From Pseudomonas kuykendallii (lineage in GTDB: Bacteria; Pseudomonadota; Gammaproteobacteria; Pseudomonadales; Pseudomonadaceae): a stretch of 64,000 bases of DNA. Positions 19,845 through 28,334 of this stretch are shown piece by piece. Position 1 is the stretch's first letter. The number at the start of each line of letters is the position of its first letter. Where the stretch lies: positions 492,727 through 556,726 of the forward strand of contig NZ_FNNU01000003.1 of NCBI RefSeq assembly GCF_900106975.1, read 5' to 3'. Both the position numbers and the translations under genes were made by a program. The notes under the pieces are model-generated. The model ran no database searches and was not told the DNA's origin. It saw nothing but the letters and a program-made list of their open reading frames with translations.

Positions 19845-20773
19845 TGGACATCGCCTTCCTCGGCAGCTGGCTCGGCAGCGTACCGACCGCCGCCATCCCA
19901 CTGCTGCTGGCCAGCGTCGGCCTGATCCTGTCCGAACGCGCCGGCGTGGTCAGCCTCGGCGTCGAGGGCTACCTGGCGATGGGCGCGATGGCCGCCGCCG
20001 CGGTGACCCTGGAGAGCGGCAGCCTGGTTCTCGGCATCGCCGCCGGGGTGGCCGCCGGCGCCCTGCTCGCACTGGGCTTCGGCATCGCCGTGGTGCTGCT
20101 GCGCGCCGAGCAGATCCTCGCCGGCCTGGCGACCATGGCGATCGGCCTCGGCGCCGCCGGGCTGCTCGGCCGCGACTACGTGCATCGCACCTTCGAAGGC
20201 GTGACCAACGTCGACCTGGGCAGCCTCGCCCAGGTGCCGCTGCTCGGCCAGCTGCTGTTCGCCCAGGACCCGCTGGCCTACCTGGCCATCCTCCTCACCC
20301 TCGGCGGCTGGTGGTTGATCGCCCGCAGCCACTTCGGCCTGCGCCTGCGCGCGGTCGGCGAAGACCCGGCGACCGCCGATGTCGCCGGGGTCAACGTGCA
20401 ACTGCACCAGTTGTTCGCGGTGACCTGCTGCGGTGCGCTCGGCGGCCTCGGCGGCGCATACTTGTCCGCGGTGGCGAGCAACGTCTGGGTCGAGAACATG
20501 GTCGCCGGGCGCGGCTGGATCGCCCTGGCGCTGGTCATCTTCGCCCGCTGGGACCCACTGCGGGCGATCCTCGGTGCCTTTCTCTTCGGTGCGGTGGAAG
20601 CACTGCTGCCGCGCCTGCAGGCCAGCGGCTTCGACGCGCCGGTGTACCTGATGGGCATGCTGCCCTACGCGCTGACCATCGTCGTGCTGGTGGCCGCCAG
20701 TTGCTCGCGGGCGCGGCGCAACGCCGAACCGGCGGCGCTCGGGCAGTCCTACATCCGCCAGGACCGGCGCTGA
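19844..20773 (+). CDS. ABC transporter permease, nucleoside type (second of two)
   Basis: This 309-residue partner permease resembles YufQ/NupQ-type proteins. GLILSERAGVVSLGVEGYLAMGA is split here as GLILSERAGVVSLG then VEGYLAMGAMAA, the family signature, and later segments are strongly hydrophobic. The start ATG overlaps the previous stop, and the stop overlaps the regulator start (TGATG at 20771-20775). The tight coupling of binding protein, ATPase and both permeases indicates one stoichiometric complex. Confidence 0.92.
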   Translation: MDIAFLGSWLGSVPTAAIPLLLASVGLILSERAGVVSLGVEGYLAMGAMAAAAVTLESGSLVLGIAAGVAAGALLALGFGIAVVLLRAEQILAGLATMAIGLGAAGLLGRDYVHRTFEGVTNVDLGSLAQVPLLGQLLFAQDPLAYLAILLTLGGWWLIARSHFGLRLRAVGEDPATADVAGVNVQLHQLFAVTCCGALGGLGGAYLSAVASNVWVENMVAGRGWIALALVIFARWDPLRAILGAFLFGAVEALLPRLQASGFDAPVYLMGMLPYALTIVVLVAASCSRARRNAEPAALGQSYIRQDRR

Positions 20774-22014
20774 TGAGCCTGACCGTCGCCGACGCCCTCG
20801 CCCTCCCCGGTCTGGAAAGCATGCACCTGCGCGCCGGCGCGGCGGGGCTCGACAATCCGGTGCGCTGGCCCTACGTGGCCGAGAACGAAGGCATCGCCGA
20901 CTGGGTGATGGGCGGCGAACTGATCTTCGTCACCGGCATCAACCATCCCCGCGACGAGGCCAACCTGCTGCAACTGGTGCGCGAGGCGCAGCAGCGGGTG
21001 GTCGCCGGAATGGTCATCCTCACCGGCGAGGAATTCATCCAGCAGATTCCCGAGGCGGTGATCGCCGAAGCCGAGCGCCTCGGCGTGCCGCTGCTCGAGC
21101 AGCCCTACCAGTTGAAGATGGTGGTGGTGACCCAGGCCATCGGCACCGCGCTGGTCCAGGAACAACTGCTCGGGCGCTCGCGCCAGCACGTTCTGGAGCA
21201 GTTGCTGGAAGGCGACTACCAATCCCTCGACGTGCTCACCCAGCGCGCCCAGACCCTGCACCTGCCGCTGGCCGTGCCGCGCCAGGTGGCGCTGTTCAAG
21301 CTGGAAAACAGCGAGCGGCTGTTCGCCGGGGACGACCTGCAGGACGCCGAGCGCAGCCTCCAGGCCAGCCGCCAGCGCCTGCAGCGACGTCTTGAACAGG
21401 CTCTGAACGACCTCGGCGAGCCGCTCGCCCTGGTCTGCCAGGGCGAGCACTGGATCGCCCTGCTGCCCGCCGCCGACGCCCAGCGCGAGCAGCTCAACCG
21501 GCAACTAATGACCGGCCTGCTCGACGAACTCAACCAGACCCTGGCGCCGCTGCGACTGTTCCTTGGCCTCAGCGCCGGCGGTCATGGCCCGTCCGGCTAT
21601 GCCCTCGCACTCGGCGAGGCGCGCCAGGCGCTCGTCGCCGCACAATCCTTCCCGGAGCGCCTGGGGTTATGCTGCTTCAACGAACTCGGCGTGCTCGAAC
21701 TGCTCGGCGCGATTCGCGATCGCAAGCTGCTCGACCGCTTCGTCGATACCACCCTTGGCGCGCTGATCGGCGACGACTCGCGCCACGAGCCGGTGCTGAT
21801 GCCGACGCTGGAGGCCTGGTTTCACGAGAACGGCAACCTGGCCCTGGCCGCGCAGCGCCTGGCCGTGCACCGCAACACCCTGAGCTACCGGATGCAGCGT
21901 ATCGAAGCGCTCACCGGCCGCTCGTTCGACGACCCGCACCAGCGCCTGAACACCGCCGTCGCCCTGATGATCTGGCGGCTATCGTCTCCCCGAAATCCAC
22001 GGAGTCCTGCATGA
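20773..22014 (+). CDS. PucR-family transcriptional regulator
   Basis: This 413-residue protein has the PucR N-terminal ligand domain (about residues 1-125: TVADALALPGLESMHLRAG, FVTGINHP, GVPLLEQPYQ). A central GGDEF-like/CdaR region follows (about 150-320). The C-terminal helix-turn-helix (HTH_30) spans about 345-400, with FHENGNLALAAQRLAVHRN and TLSYRMQRIEALTG. PucR proteins control purine and other nitrogen catabolic genes in response to small ligands. It sits inside the operon, between the transporter and the deaminase, and overlaps both by 1-4 bases. It is therefore the likely local regulator and probably autoregulates. Its effector could be the imported base or its deaminated product. 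Confidence 0.9.
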   Translation: MSLTVADALALPGLESMHLRAGAAGLDNPVRWPYVAENEGIADWVMGGELIFVTGINHPRDEANLLQLVREAQQRVVAGMVILTGEEFIQQIPEAVIAEAERLGVPLLEQPYQLKMVVVTQAIGTALVQEQLLGRSRQHVLEQLLEGDYQSLDVLTQRAQTLHLPLAVPRQVALFKLENSERLFAGDDLQDAERSLQASRQRLQRRLEQALNDLGEPLALVCQGEHWIALLPAADAQREQLNRQLMTGLLDELNQTLAPLRLFLGLSAGGHGPSGYALALGEARQALVAAQSFPERLGLCCFNELGVLELLGAIRDRKLLDRFVDTTLGALIGDDSRHEPVLMPTLEAWFHENGNLALAAQRLAVHRNTLSYRMQRIEALTGRSFDDPHQRLNTAVALMIWRLSSPRNPRSPA

Positions 22015-23252
22015 ATATCGTCAACGCCCGCCTGCGCGGAAAAGACGGCCTGTACCGCATCGAGCTGAGCGGCGAGCGCATCGCCGCGATCCAGACCCAG
22101 GTCGGCAGCAGCGTCGCCAACCCCGGCGACCTCGACGCCACCGGCAACCTGGTCACGGCACCCTTCATCGAGCCGCACATCCACCTGGACGCCACCCTCA
22201 CCGCCGGCGAGCCGGCCTGGAACATGAGCGGCACGCTGTTCGAAGGCATCGAGCGCTGGGCCGAGCGCAAGGCGCTGGTGACCCACGAGGACAGCAAGAC
22301 GCGGGCGAAGAAGACCATCGACATGCTCGTCGACCACGGCATCCAGCACGTGCGCACCCACGTCGACGTCACCGACCCGACCCTCGCCGCGCTCAAGGCG
22401 ATGGTCGAGGTGCGCGAGGAAACCCGCCACCTGATCGACCTGCAGATCGTCGCCTTCCCGCAGGAAGGCATCGAGTCCTACGCCAATGGCCGCAAGCTGA
22501 TGGAGGAATCGCTGGTGATCGGCGCCGACGTGGTCGGTGGCATCCCGCACTTCGAGAACACCCGCGACCAGGGCGTCAGCTCGATCAAATTCCTCATGGA
22601 CCTGGCCGAGCGCAACGGCTGCCTGGTGGACGTGCATTGCGACGAAACCGACGATCCGCAGTCGCGCTTCCTCGAAGTGCTGGCCGAGGAAGCCCGCGTG
22701 CGCGGCATGGGCGAACGCGTCACCGCCAGCCACACTACGGCGATGGGCTCCTACGACAACGCCTACTGCTCCAAGCTGTTCCGCCTGCTGAAGATGTCCG
22801 GGATCAACTTCATCTCCTGCCCGACCGAGAGCATCCACCTGCAAGGCCGCTTCGACACCTATCCTAAGCGCCGCGGCCTGACCCGGGTGGCGGAAATCGA
22901 CCGCGCCGGGATGAACGTCTGCTTCGCCCAGGATTCCATCGTCGACCCGTGGTATCCCCTGGGCAACGGCAACATCATGCGCATCCTCGAAGCCGGCCTG
23001 CACATCTGCCACATGCTCGGTTACGACGACCTGCAGCGCGGCCTCGACCTGATCACCGACAACAGTGCGCGCACCCTGAACCTGGGCGAGCGCTACGGCC
23101 TGGAAGCCGGCCGCCCGGCCAACCTGCTGGTTCTTTCCGCACCCAGTGACTACGAGATGATCCGCAGCCAGGGCCACGCGCTGGTCTCGATCCGTCACGG
23201 CAAGGTGCTGATGCAACGCACCCCGGCAAAAATCGAGCGCATGGCGGGCTGA
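22011..23252 (+). CDS. codA: CodA-family deaminase, predicted 5-methylcytosine deaminase
   Basis: This 413-residue amidohydrolase aligns along its whole length with E. coli cytosine deaminase CodA. Shared segments include GTLFEGIERWAERKAL, DLQIVAFPQEGI, VTASHTTAM, KLFRLLKMSGINF and HLQGRFDTYPKRRG. Metal and catalytic residues are present: His56 and His58 (EPHIHLD), Gln151, His209 and Glu212 (VDVHCDE), His241 and Asp308. The notable change is at Ser309 (CFAQDSIVDPW), where E. coli CodA has Asp314 (CFGHDDVFDPW). Homologues lacking that Asp, such as ones from Klebsiella and Rhodobacter, are known to deaminate 5-methylcytosine to thymine. This is the best prediction here, but ordinary cytosine is not excluded. 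It overlaps the regulator stop (ATGA) and is the last gene of the block. Confidence 0.85.
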   Translation: MNIVNARLRGKDGLYRIELSGERIAAIQTQVGSSVANPGDLDATGNLVTAPFIEPHIHLDATLTAGEPAWNMSGTLFEGIERWAERKALVTHEDSKTRAKKTIDMLVDHGIQHVRTHVDVTDPTLAALKAMVEVREETRHLIDLQIVAFPQEGIESYANGRKLMEESLVIGADVVGGIPHFENTRDQGVSSIKFLMDLAERNGCLVDVHCDETDDPQSRFLEVLAEEARVRGMGERVTASHTTAMGSYDNAYCSKLFRLLKMSGINFISCPTESIHLQGRFDTYPKRRGLTRVAEIDRAGMNVCFAQDSIVDPWYPLGNGNIMRILEAGLHICHMLGYDDLQRGLDLITDNSARTLNLGERYGLEAGRPANLLVLSAPSDYEMIRSQGHALVSIRHGKVLMQRTPAKIERMAG

Positions 23253-23433
23253 CGAGAAATGAGGGACACGGCTGAGCGACCGATCACAGGATCGATTCGC
23301 CGGCGAGGCGGGAATGCGCGGGCGGGATGCGCGTCGAGCCACTCGATCGGGCCAGACGGAAAACAGCGGTAAGAGAGACGGGTTTCGGCGTCATCTATCG
23401 GGCCAGGCCGCCTGAAACCACTTTTCTGCAGGC

Positions 23434-23460
23434 AAAAAAACGGGCGACCGAAGTCGCCCC
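23434..23460 (-). terminator. Rho-independent terminator after the 38-residue CcoM-like gene
   Basis: On the minus strand GGGCGAC-TTCG-GTCGCCC is a stem capped by a UUCG tetraloop, followed by a seven-T run after one G. It lies 30 bases past the small gene's stop. Confidence 0.9.
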
Positions 23461-23489
23461 AAGTGCCTTGCGTGCTCTTTAAAGAAGGA

Positions 23490-23606
23490 TCAGTTTGCTT
23501 TTTGCTTCTTCGAGTCCTTCCAGATGAAAAGTCCGAAACTGGTGCAGAAAACGACACAGAGTCCGACGATAAGCAGACCTGCGATTACCACTTCATCTAG
23601 AAACAT
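23490..23606 (-). CDS. 38-residue single-span membrane protein, CcoM-like (cbb3 oxidase accessory subunit)
   Basis: This short gene (ATG 23606, stop 23490) encodes MFLDEVVIAGLLIVGLCVVF, then CTSFGLFIWKDSKKQKAN. It has one hydrophobic span of about 22 residues, an acidic N-terminus and a lysine-rich C-terminus, giving N-out/C-in topology. The AGGAGG ribosome binding site is near perfect. Size, topology and the FxWKD end resemble CcoM, the small subunit seen in the Pseudomonas stutzeri cbb3 cytochrome oxidase, which is encoded away from ccoNOQP. Support comes from upstream: a perfect Anr box at 23676-23689 with a -10-like TATCTT about 25 bases nearer the gene, and a strong terminator downstream. 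Other small respiratory or stress membrane proteins are possible. Confidence 0.65.
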   Translation of the reverse strand: MFLDEVVIAGLLIVGLCVVFCTSFGLFIWKDSKKQKAN

Positions 23607-23648
23607 GGATGGCCTCCTGCGATGGGGCGTTATGCTTGGATGGGTCCA

Positions 23649-23689
23649 AGATAGTCACCCTCGACGCGGGCAAAATTGATTTGAATCAA
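23649..23689 (-). promoter_or_regulatory. Anr/FNR box and -10 element for the CcoM-like gene
   Basis: TTGATTTGAATCAA at 23676-23689 is a perfect TTGAT-N4-ATCAA Anr/Fnr site. A TATCTT -10-like element, read on the minus strand, is at 23649-23654. A start near 23641 would place the box at about -41.5, the normal class II position for activation under low oxygen. Confidence 0.75.
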
Positions 23690-23786
23690 GTGCGGGGAAA
23701 GCCAATCCGACGGCTTCCTGGGGGAATGACCTGAGTCAAGCATTGGCGGATTGATGGGCGACCGATGGCCGCGGATTGCGGGGGCT

Positions 23787-23942
23787 CTAGCGTTTTTTCG
23801 GCTTGTTCTTCGGCTTTTTCTTCTTCGCCAGGGGCATCGCCTGCTCGAAGGCCTGACGCATTTCATCCAGGCGCTTGTCGCGCAGATCGTGGATGCGTTT
23901 GTCTCGCTCGGCGGCGAAGTCGATCAGTTTGTCATCGCTCAT
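23787..23942 (-). CDS. 51-residue basic-tailed hypothetical protein
   Basis: Start ATG 23942 (MSDDKLIDFAAERDKRIHDL) has GGGGAAGG at good spacing. Residues 5-35 form a charged amphipathic helix rich in Asp, Arg and Glu. The tail (residues 36-51) is almost all Lys and Pro (AKKKKPKNKPKKR), like a nucleic-acid-binding or ribosome-associated tail. Length and composition look like small conserved Pseudomonas hypotheticals. I do not recognise a function. The upstream start (MHRKGVGG) is less likely because the ribosome binding site fits the internal Met. Confidence 0.6.
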   Translation of the reverse strand: MSDDKLIDFAAERDKRIHDLRDKRLDEMRQAFEQAMPLAKKKKPKNKPKKR

Positions 23943-24138
23943 GTCGACCTTCCCCGTAGTGCCTATGCCACCGACGCCTTTTCGGTGCAATTTTCCTGCA
24001 TTTTTATCGAGCTGTCTGCAATTGACCGCTCAATCGGCCTTACGGGATGCGTGACGTTACCTCAGCCCTCAGCCAGGGACATCGGTCGGAGACCACTCGA
24101 GATGATCTCCTTCCCGGTCCCCGTACGCGGAACGGTAT

Positions 24139-24178
24139 CCGGCGAAGTGCCGGGGCCGGCGCCCAGGCACTTCGCCGG
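24139..24178 (-). terminator. Hairpin after the TonB-dependent receptor
   Basis: CCGGCGAAGTGCC (24139-24151) and GGCACTTCGCCGG (24166-24178) are perfect 13-base arms with a 14-base GC-rich loop. The hairpin is 2 bases past the receptor stop. There is no clear T-run. Confidence 0.6.
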
Positions 24179-24180
24179 TT

Positions 24181-26601
24181 CTAGAAGCCGATCGTGGCCG
24201 AGAGGATGTAGGTGCGCGGTGTGGCAAGCGTCAAACCGGGCTCGCTATCGTCCGAAGCACCCGCCGAGATCCAGTCGCGCTCGTTCAGCAGGTTTTCGAC
24301 GGTGCCGCGCAAGGTAATGACCTTTTCATCGACCTTGAAGGCGTAGCGGGCGCCGACGTCATAGCGCGTCCAGGCGTCGATTTCCTTGGTGTTGTCCTGA
24401 TCCAGATACTGGGAACTGCTGTAGATGCCACGGGCGGTCAGGGTGAGCCCCTGCACCCTTGGCACGTCCCACTCGGCACCGAGGTTGACGTTGTACTTGG
24501 GCGTGGCCGGGGCGCGGTTACCATCGTTGGCGCCGCCGTTGTTGGTGTCTTCCAGGTTGCTGTCGATGTACATCACACCGCCGAGCAGGCGGACGCCACC
24601 GACGGGCTCGCCGAACAGGCTCAACTCGATACCGTCGTTCACCCGCTTGCCACTGGGGCCGAAAGTGCCCTCCAAACCTGGACCGGGTGCATCACCTGTC
24701 TCATAGGCGGGCTGTTTGATGCGAAATGCTGCAGCGGTAATGGCGAACTTGCCCATGTCGTATTTGGCACCGGCCTCAAGCTGGCGGCTGATGAACGGGG
24801 GGAAGATGTCGTCTTCGTTGCTGGCGGTCGAGGGAGCGATCTTGCCCTGGCTCAGGCCTTCCATGTAGTTGGCGTAAAGCGACAGCTGATCGGTAGCCTT
24901 GAACAGCACGCCAACCGACGGCGAGAGTTTCTCCTCGTCGTAGGAGGTTTCGCCCTTGATGCCATTCTCCCAGTCGTCGACCTTCACCCGCTGCCAACGC
25001 GCGCCGAGCGTCAGGAGCATCCGATCCTCGAAAAAGCCCAGGGTGTCGGACAAGGCGACGCCGCTGAAGCGGTTCTCGGTGTAGATCTTCGCGTCAGTCC
25101 GGGTCCGCACGGTCGGTTCGGGCGTAGTGACCGGGTCGTAAAGATTGCCCGGGCGGTTGGCGTAACGCCCGCCACCGTTCTCGAAGTCCATCGAGAAATA
25201 GTCGGCGGCCAGATTCACCTCATGGCTCACTGTGCCGGTCCGGAACCATTTGCGCACACCGGCATTGACCGTGCGTACGTCTTCGTCGCGGGTGAAGTCG
25301 CGGGGCTGGATGGTGAAGTCGCCCGCGGCATTGGTGATCGATACGTTGTGGCGCAGGAAGTCGTGGTTGCTCTTACGTGCCCCGACCGCGCCGTAAACCA
25401 TCAGCGAGTCGTCGATGTCGTACTCGCCCCGTATCGCACCGAAGGTGTCGCGGGTCCGGGCTTTGGTCCAGGCCTGGGCATAGTTGTGGCGAACATCATC
25501 CGCCCTGGGCACGGGCGCATCGTCGCCCACCAGCACCCGCTCCTGGGGTGCATCGGTATCGCGCTCGGTATGGCCTACGTCCATCGACAGGCGCAGGCGC
25601 TCGTCGCGGAAATCGAGGCCGACGATGGCCATCTCGCGGTCGACCTTCTGGTGATCCCACTCGGTATCGCCGGATTGCTTGACGCCGTTGAAGCGGATGC
25701 CGAAGCGGTTGTCCTCGCCGAAGCGGCGGCCTACGTCCAGCGCGCCGCCCACCTGGCTGTCGGAGACATAGCTGGTGGTGAATTCGGTAATGGGCTTGTC
25801 GGTGGCGCGCTTGGGCACGATGTTGATGCCGCCGCCGACGCTACCGCGCGGCGATATGCCGTTGATCAGTTGGGTCGGGCCGCGAAGGATGTCGACGCGA
25901 TCGGCCATCTCCATGTCGATGGAGTACGTCGGCATGATGCCGTAGAGGCCGCCGTAGGACACATCGCTGTTGAACAGGCTGAAACCACGGATGGTGAACT
26001 GTTCGAAACGACCGCCCGCCGGATTGGTGGAGCGTACCGCCGGATCGCTGGCGGTCAGATCGGCCAGGGTACGTGCCTGCTGATTCTTCACCGCCGCCGA
26101 GGTGTAGGTGGTCATGCTGAACGGCGTATCCATGAAGTCGCGCGAACCCAGCAAACCCTGCGAGCCGAGCCGGGCGACCTGACCGCCGGCGTAGGCCTGG
26201 CCGTCCGCCGAGCCGCTGGCAGCGATGACCGAAGCAGGCGCCAGTTGCAGCGCAGCACCTTCCGCGACCGGCGCGAGGGTGTAGGCCTGCTCGCCGACGG
26301 GCACAAGTCGCAGGCCGGTGCCCAGCAGCAAGTGGGCGAAGCCCTCCTCGACGCCATACTGCCCGGAAAGGCCGGCCGTGGTGCGTCCATTGACCAGCGC
26401 CGGATCGACCGACAGGCTGACGCCAGCCTGCCCGGCAAAACGCGTCAGCGCGGGACCCAGGCTACCGGAAGGGACCTCGTAACTACGCGGCGGCGGCGTA
26501 TCTGCCCAACTGCTCGGGATGAATGGCGGGAGGGAACTCAGGGCCAGCAACAAGGCGAGATGCGACAGCGGGCTCGTACGAAAAGGCGGTGCAGCGGACA
26601 T
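24181..26601 (-). CDS. TonB-dependent siderophore receptor with signalling domain
   Basis: This 806-residue outer-membrane receptor has a signal peptide (residues 1-34). The STN signalling domain (about 40-105, SYEVPSGSLGPALTRFAGQA) marks receptors that report to a FecR anti-sigma factor. A plug domain (about 150-260) follows, with RTLADLTASDPAVR and FTIRGF. The 22-strand barrel ends in YILSATIGF, the classical terminal Phe. Siderophore-receptor motifs such as RVDILRGPTQLINGISPRGSVGGGINI (here read in two pieces around 240-265) are present. Ligand is unknown; the FpvA/FoxA/FiuA-like type takes up ferric siderophores, often made by other microbes. It follows fecI-fecR on the same strand, so its expression should need that sigma factor. 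Confidence 0.92.
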   Translation of the reverse strand: MSAAPPFRTSPLSHLALLLALSSLPPFIPSSWADTPPPRSYEVPSGSLGPALTRFAGQAGVSLSVDPALVNGRTTAGLSGQYGVEEGFAHLLLGTGLRLVPVGEQAYTLAPVAEGAALQLAPASVIAASGSADGQAYAGGQVARLGSQGLLGSRDFMDTPFSMTTYTSAAVKNQQARTLADLTASDPAVRSTNPAGGRFEQFTIRGFSLFNSDVSYGGLYGIMPTYSIDMEMADRVDILRGPTQLINGISPRGSVGGGINIVPKRATDKPITEFTTSYVSDSQVGGALDVGRRFGEDNRFGIRFNGVKQSGDTEWDHQKVDREMAIVGLDFRDERLRLSMDVGHTERDTDAPQERVLVGDDAPVPRADDVRHNYAQAWTKARTRDTFGAIRGEYDIDDSLMVYGAVGARKSNHDFLRHNVSITNAAGDFTIQPRDFTRDEDVRTVNAGVRKWFRTGTVSHEVNLAADYFSMDFENGGGRYANRPGNLYDPVTTPEPTVRTRTDAKIYTENRFSGVALSDTLGFFEDRMLLTLGARWQRVKVDDWENGIKGETSYDEEKLSPSVGVLFKATDQLSLYANYMEGLSQGKIAPSTASNEDDIFPPFISRQLEAGAKYDMGKFAITAAAFRIKQPAYETGDAPGPGLEGTFGPSGKRVNDGIELSLFGEPVGGVRLLGGVMYIDSNLEDTNNGGANDGNRAPATPKYNVNLGAEWDVPRVQGLTLTARGIYSSSQYLDQDNTKEIDAWTRYDVGARYAFKVDEKVITLRGTVENLLNERDWISAGASDDSEPGLTLATPRTYILSATIGF

Positions 26602-26667
26602 GGCAAGTCTCTCGTATTTTATTCACTTACCGGGAATGACCGGCGAGCTGAAAAAAAGGGACGAGCT

Positions 26668-27633
26668 TTACGCGCTGTTCTTCTGCGTGAAGGCTTTGCG
26701 AGACCGCAGCGTGACCCAGTAACGGCTACGCATCTGCACCTCGACCGGCAGGCTGGCCGCCAGCAACGAGAGGATCTGTTCGGTGTCGTCGAGACGGAAC
26801 GTGCCGGTGACACGAAGGTTTTCGAGCTCGGGCTCCCAGCGCAACAGTCCGACGCGATAACGGCTCAGTTCGCGCAGGAAGTCACCCAGGGCCTGGTCCT
26901 GCGCCGTGAGTACGCCCTCGCGCCAACCGGGCGCGGAAACGTCGAAGACGCCAATCGGCCCTGCCCCGTTCAACGCCAGACGGACCTGCTGACCTGCATG
27001 CAAATCCATCGACACGCCCCGCAACGGCCCCAACTGAACCGAGCCGCTGAGCACCGACACCTGGCAATCGCTGGAGTTGAGCCGTACACAGACCGCGCTC
27101 CGACCTACGAGGATGCGCCCATATGGCGCCTCGATGGCCAGTACCGCGTTGCCCGGCACGCTCAGCGCAATTTCGCCACGCAGCAGCGTCACGACGCCGC
27201 TGCCCAGGTCCAGATTCACGGCACTGTCCGTGTTGAGTTGCAGCAAGCTACCTGCGGCCAGCGGTAGCTTACGGAGTTCACCGGTGGAGGTGTGGAGGTC
27301 GGCGCGCCAGACATCCAGCGGCAACTGCCGGCTCAGCAACCAGGCTGCAGGAACCACCGCGGTAATACCCAAGGCTCGCTTGAGCAGCGCGCGACGGCCC
27401 TGGTCCGGTCGGTCCAGAGTGGACATTGCCAGCCCCGACGGCAGGCCGCAGAAGCGCTCGCGCAGTTGGCGAGCCTTCTGCCAGGCGCGCTCGTGGGTAC
27501 TGGAACTCTTACGCCAGCTCTGCAACTCCGGGTGATCGTCCTCGCAGGTGCCCGCCGACTCCAGCAGCGCCAACCACTGTGCCGCCTGGCGTATTACCTC
27601 GCGATCCTCGTTCGAGGGCACTCGGCGCGTCAC
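26668..27633 (-). CDS. FecR-family anti-sigma factor (sigma regulator)
   Basis: This 321-residue inner-membrane protein has the cytoplasmic N-terminal FecR domain (DUF4880; DREVIRQAAQWLALLESAG and the TAVVPAAWLLSR transmembrane span at about 90-105). A periplasmic FecR domain follows (STGELRKLPLAAGSLLQLNT, VVTLLRGEIALSV) and ends in a secretin/TonB short domain-like region that contacts the receptor's STN domain. The start was placed at GTG 27633 because it overlaps the fecI stop as GTGA; a TTG at 27651 would extend it by six residues. It keeps the sigma factor off until the receptor is loaded. Confidence 0.88.
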   Translation of the reverse strand: MTRRVPSNEDREVIRQAAQWLALLESAGTCEDDHPELQSWRKSSSTHERAWQKARQLRERFCGLPSGLAMSTLDRPDQGRRALLKRALGITAVVPAAWLLSRQLPLDVWRADLHTSTGELRKLPLAAGSLLQLNTDSAVNLDLGSGVVTLLRGEIALSVPGNAVLAIEAPYGRILVGRSAVCVRLNSSDCQVSVLSGSVQLGPLRGVSMDLHAGQQVRLALNGAGPIGVFDVSAPGWREGVLTAQDQALGDFLRELSRYRVGLLRWEPELENLRVTGTFRLDDTEQILSLLAASLPVEVQMRSRYWVTLRSRKAFTQKNSA

Positions 27634-28139
27634 CAGTCCACCAGCAGGCAATGCTCGTAGGCCTGGGCCATGTAGCGTTTGACGGTGCGCTCCGAAACCT
27701 CCAGGCGCTCGGCAATATCGCGGTAGCCAAGACCGTCGAGCTGACTCAATAGAAAGGCGCGGCGCACCTGGGCCTGCAGCCCATCGAGCAACTCATCGAG
27801 CGCGTGCAACGTTTCCAGCAGCAGCCAGCGTTGTTCCGGAGACGGCACGCTGTCTTCAGGCATTTGCGCCAGGGCTTCGAGATAGGCGTGTTCCAGGCTG
27901 CGTCGAGCGTAGAAGTTGCTCAACAGGCGTTTGCCCACGGTGAGCAGATAAGCCCTGGGCTCGCGCATGTCGGCAATTTTCTGGGAGCTGGAGAGCACCC
28001 GCAGAAAGGTATCCTGGCTGAGGTCCGCCGCATCCCAGGCGTTGCCCATTCGCCGGCGCAGCCAGCTTTCCAGCCAGCCATGGTGGTCGCGGTACAAGGC
28101 ATCAAGGGACCGCTCCGTCGACGTCACTGCTTCAGTCAT
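27630..28139 (-). CDS. FecI-type ECF sigma factor
   Basis: This 169-residue sigma-70 family protein has region 2 (DLSQDTFLRVLSSSQKIADM and REPRAYLLTVGKRLLSNFYA) and region 4 (LSQLDGLGYRDIAERLEVSE and RTVKRYMAQAYEHCL). These are typical of iron-responsive FecI/PvdS-like sigma factors. It would direct RNA polymerase to the receptor promoter, and sits upstream of fecR and the receptor in the usual order. A Fur-box-like palindrome 28 bases upstream of the start (28167-28185) predicts iron repression. Confidence 0.92.
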   Translation of the reverse strand: MTEAVTSTERSLDALYRDHHGWLESWLRRRMGNAWDAADLSQDTFLRVLSSSQKIADMREPRAYLLTVGKRLLSNFYARRSLEHAYLEALAQMPEDSVPSPEQRWLLLETLHALDELLDGLQAQVRRAFLLSQLDGLGYRDIAERLEVSERTVKRYMAQAYEHCLLVDW

Positions 28140-28166
28140 CTCAAGGAACCCGGGCGACGGATATCA

Positions 28167-28185
28167 AATGAGACTGATTCTAATT
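28167..28185 (-). promoter_or_regulatory. Fur-box-like operator before fecI
   Basis: AATGAGACTGATTCTAATT closely matches the AATGAGAATNATTCTCATT palindrome form of the Fur box, with two departures outside the central spacer (C for A, A for C). It lies just upstream of fecI, the expected place for iron repression. Confidence 0.7.
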
Positions 28186-28334
28186 ACTGAATCGGACGAA
28201 AACCAAGCGCTTTTCGAAAGGTGCCGCACGCCCGCTTCGACCGCTGCCGGCGAGCCCCATCGGGTGACTTGACGGGGCGCCCGCTCATGCCGGCTACGCA
28301 GGAAACCTCCGCGTCGTGCCGCGCATCCATCGGG

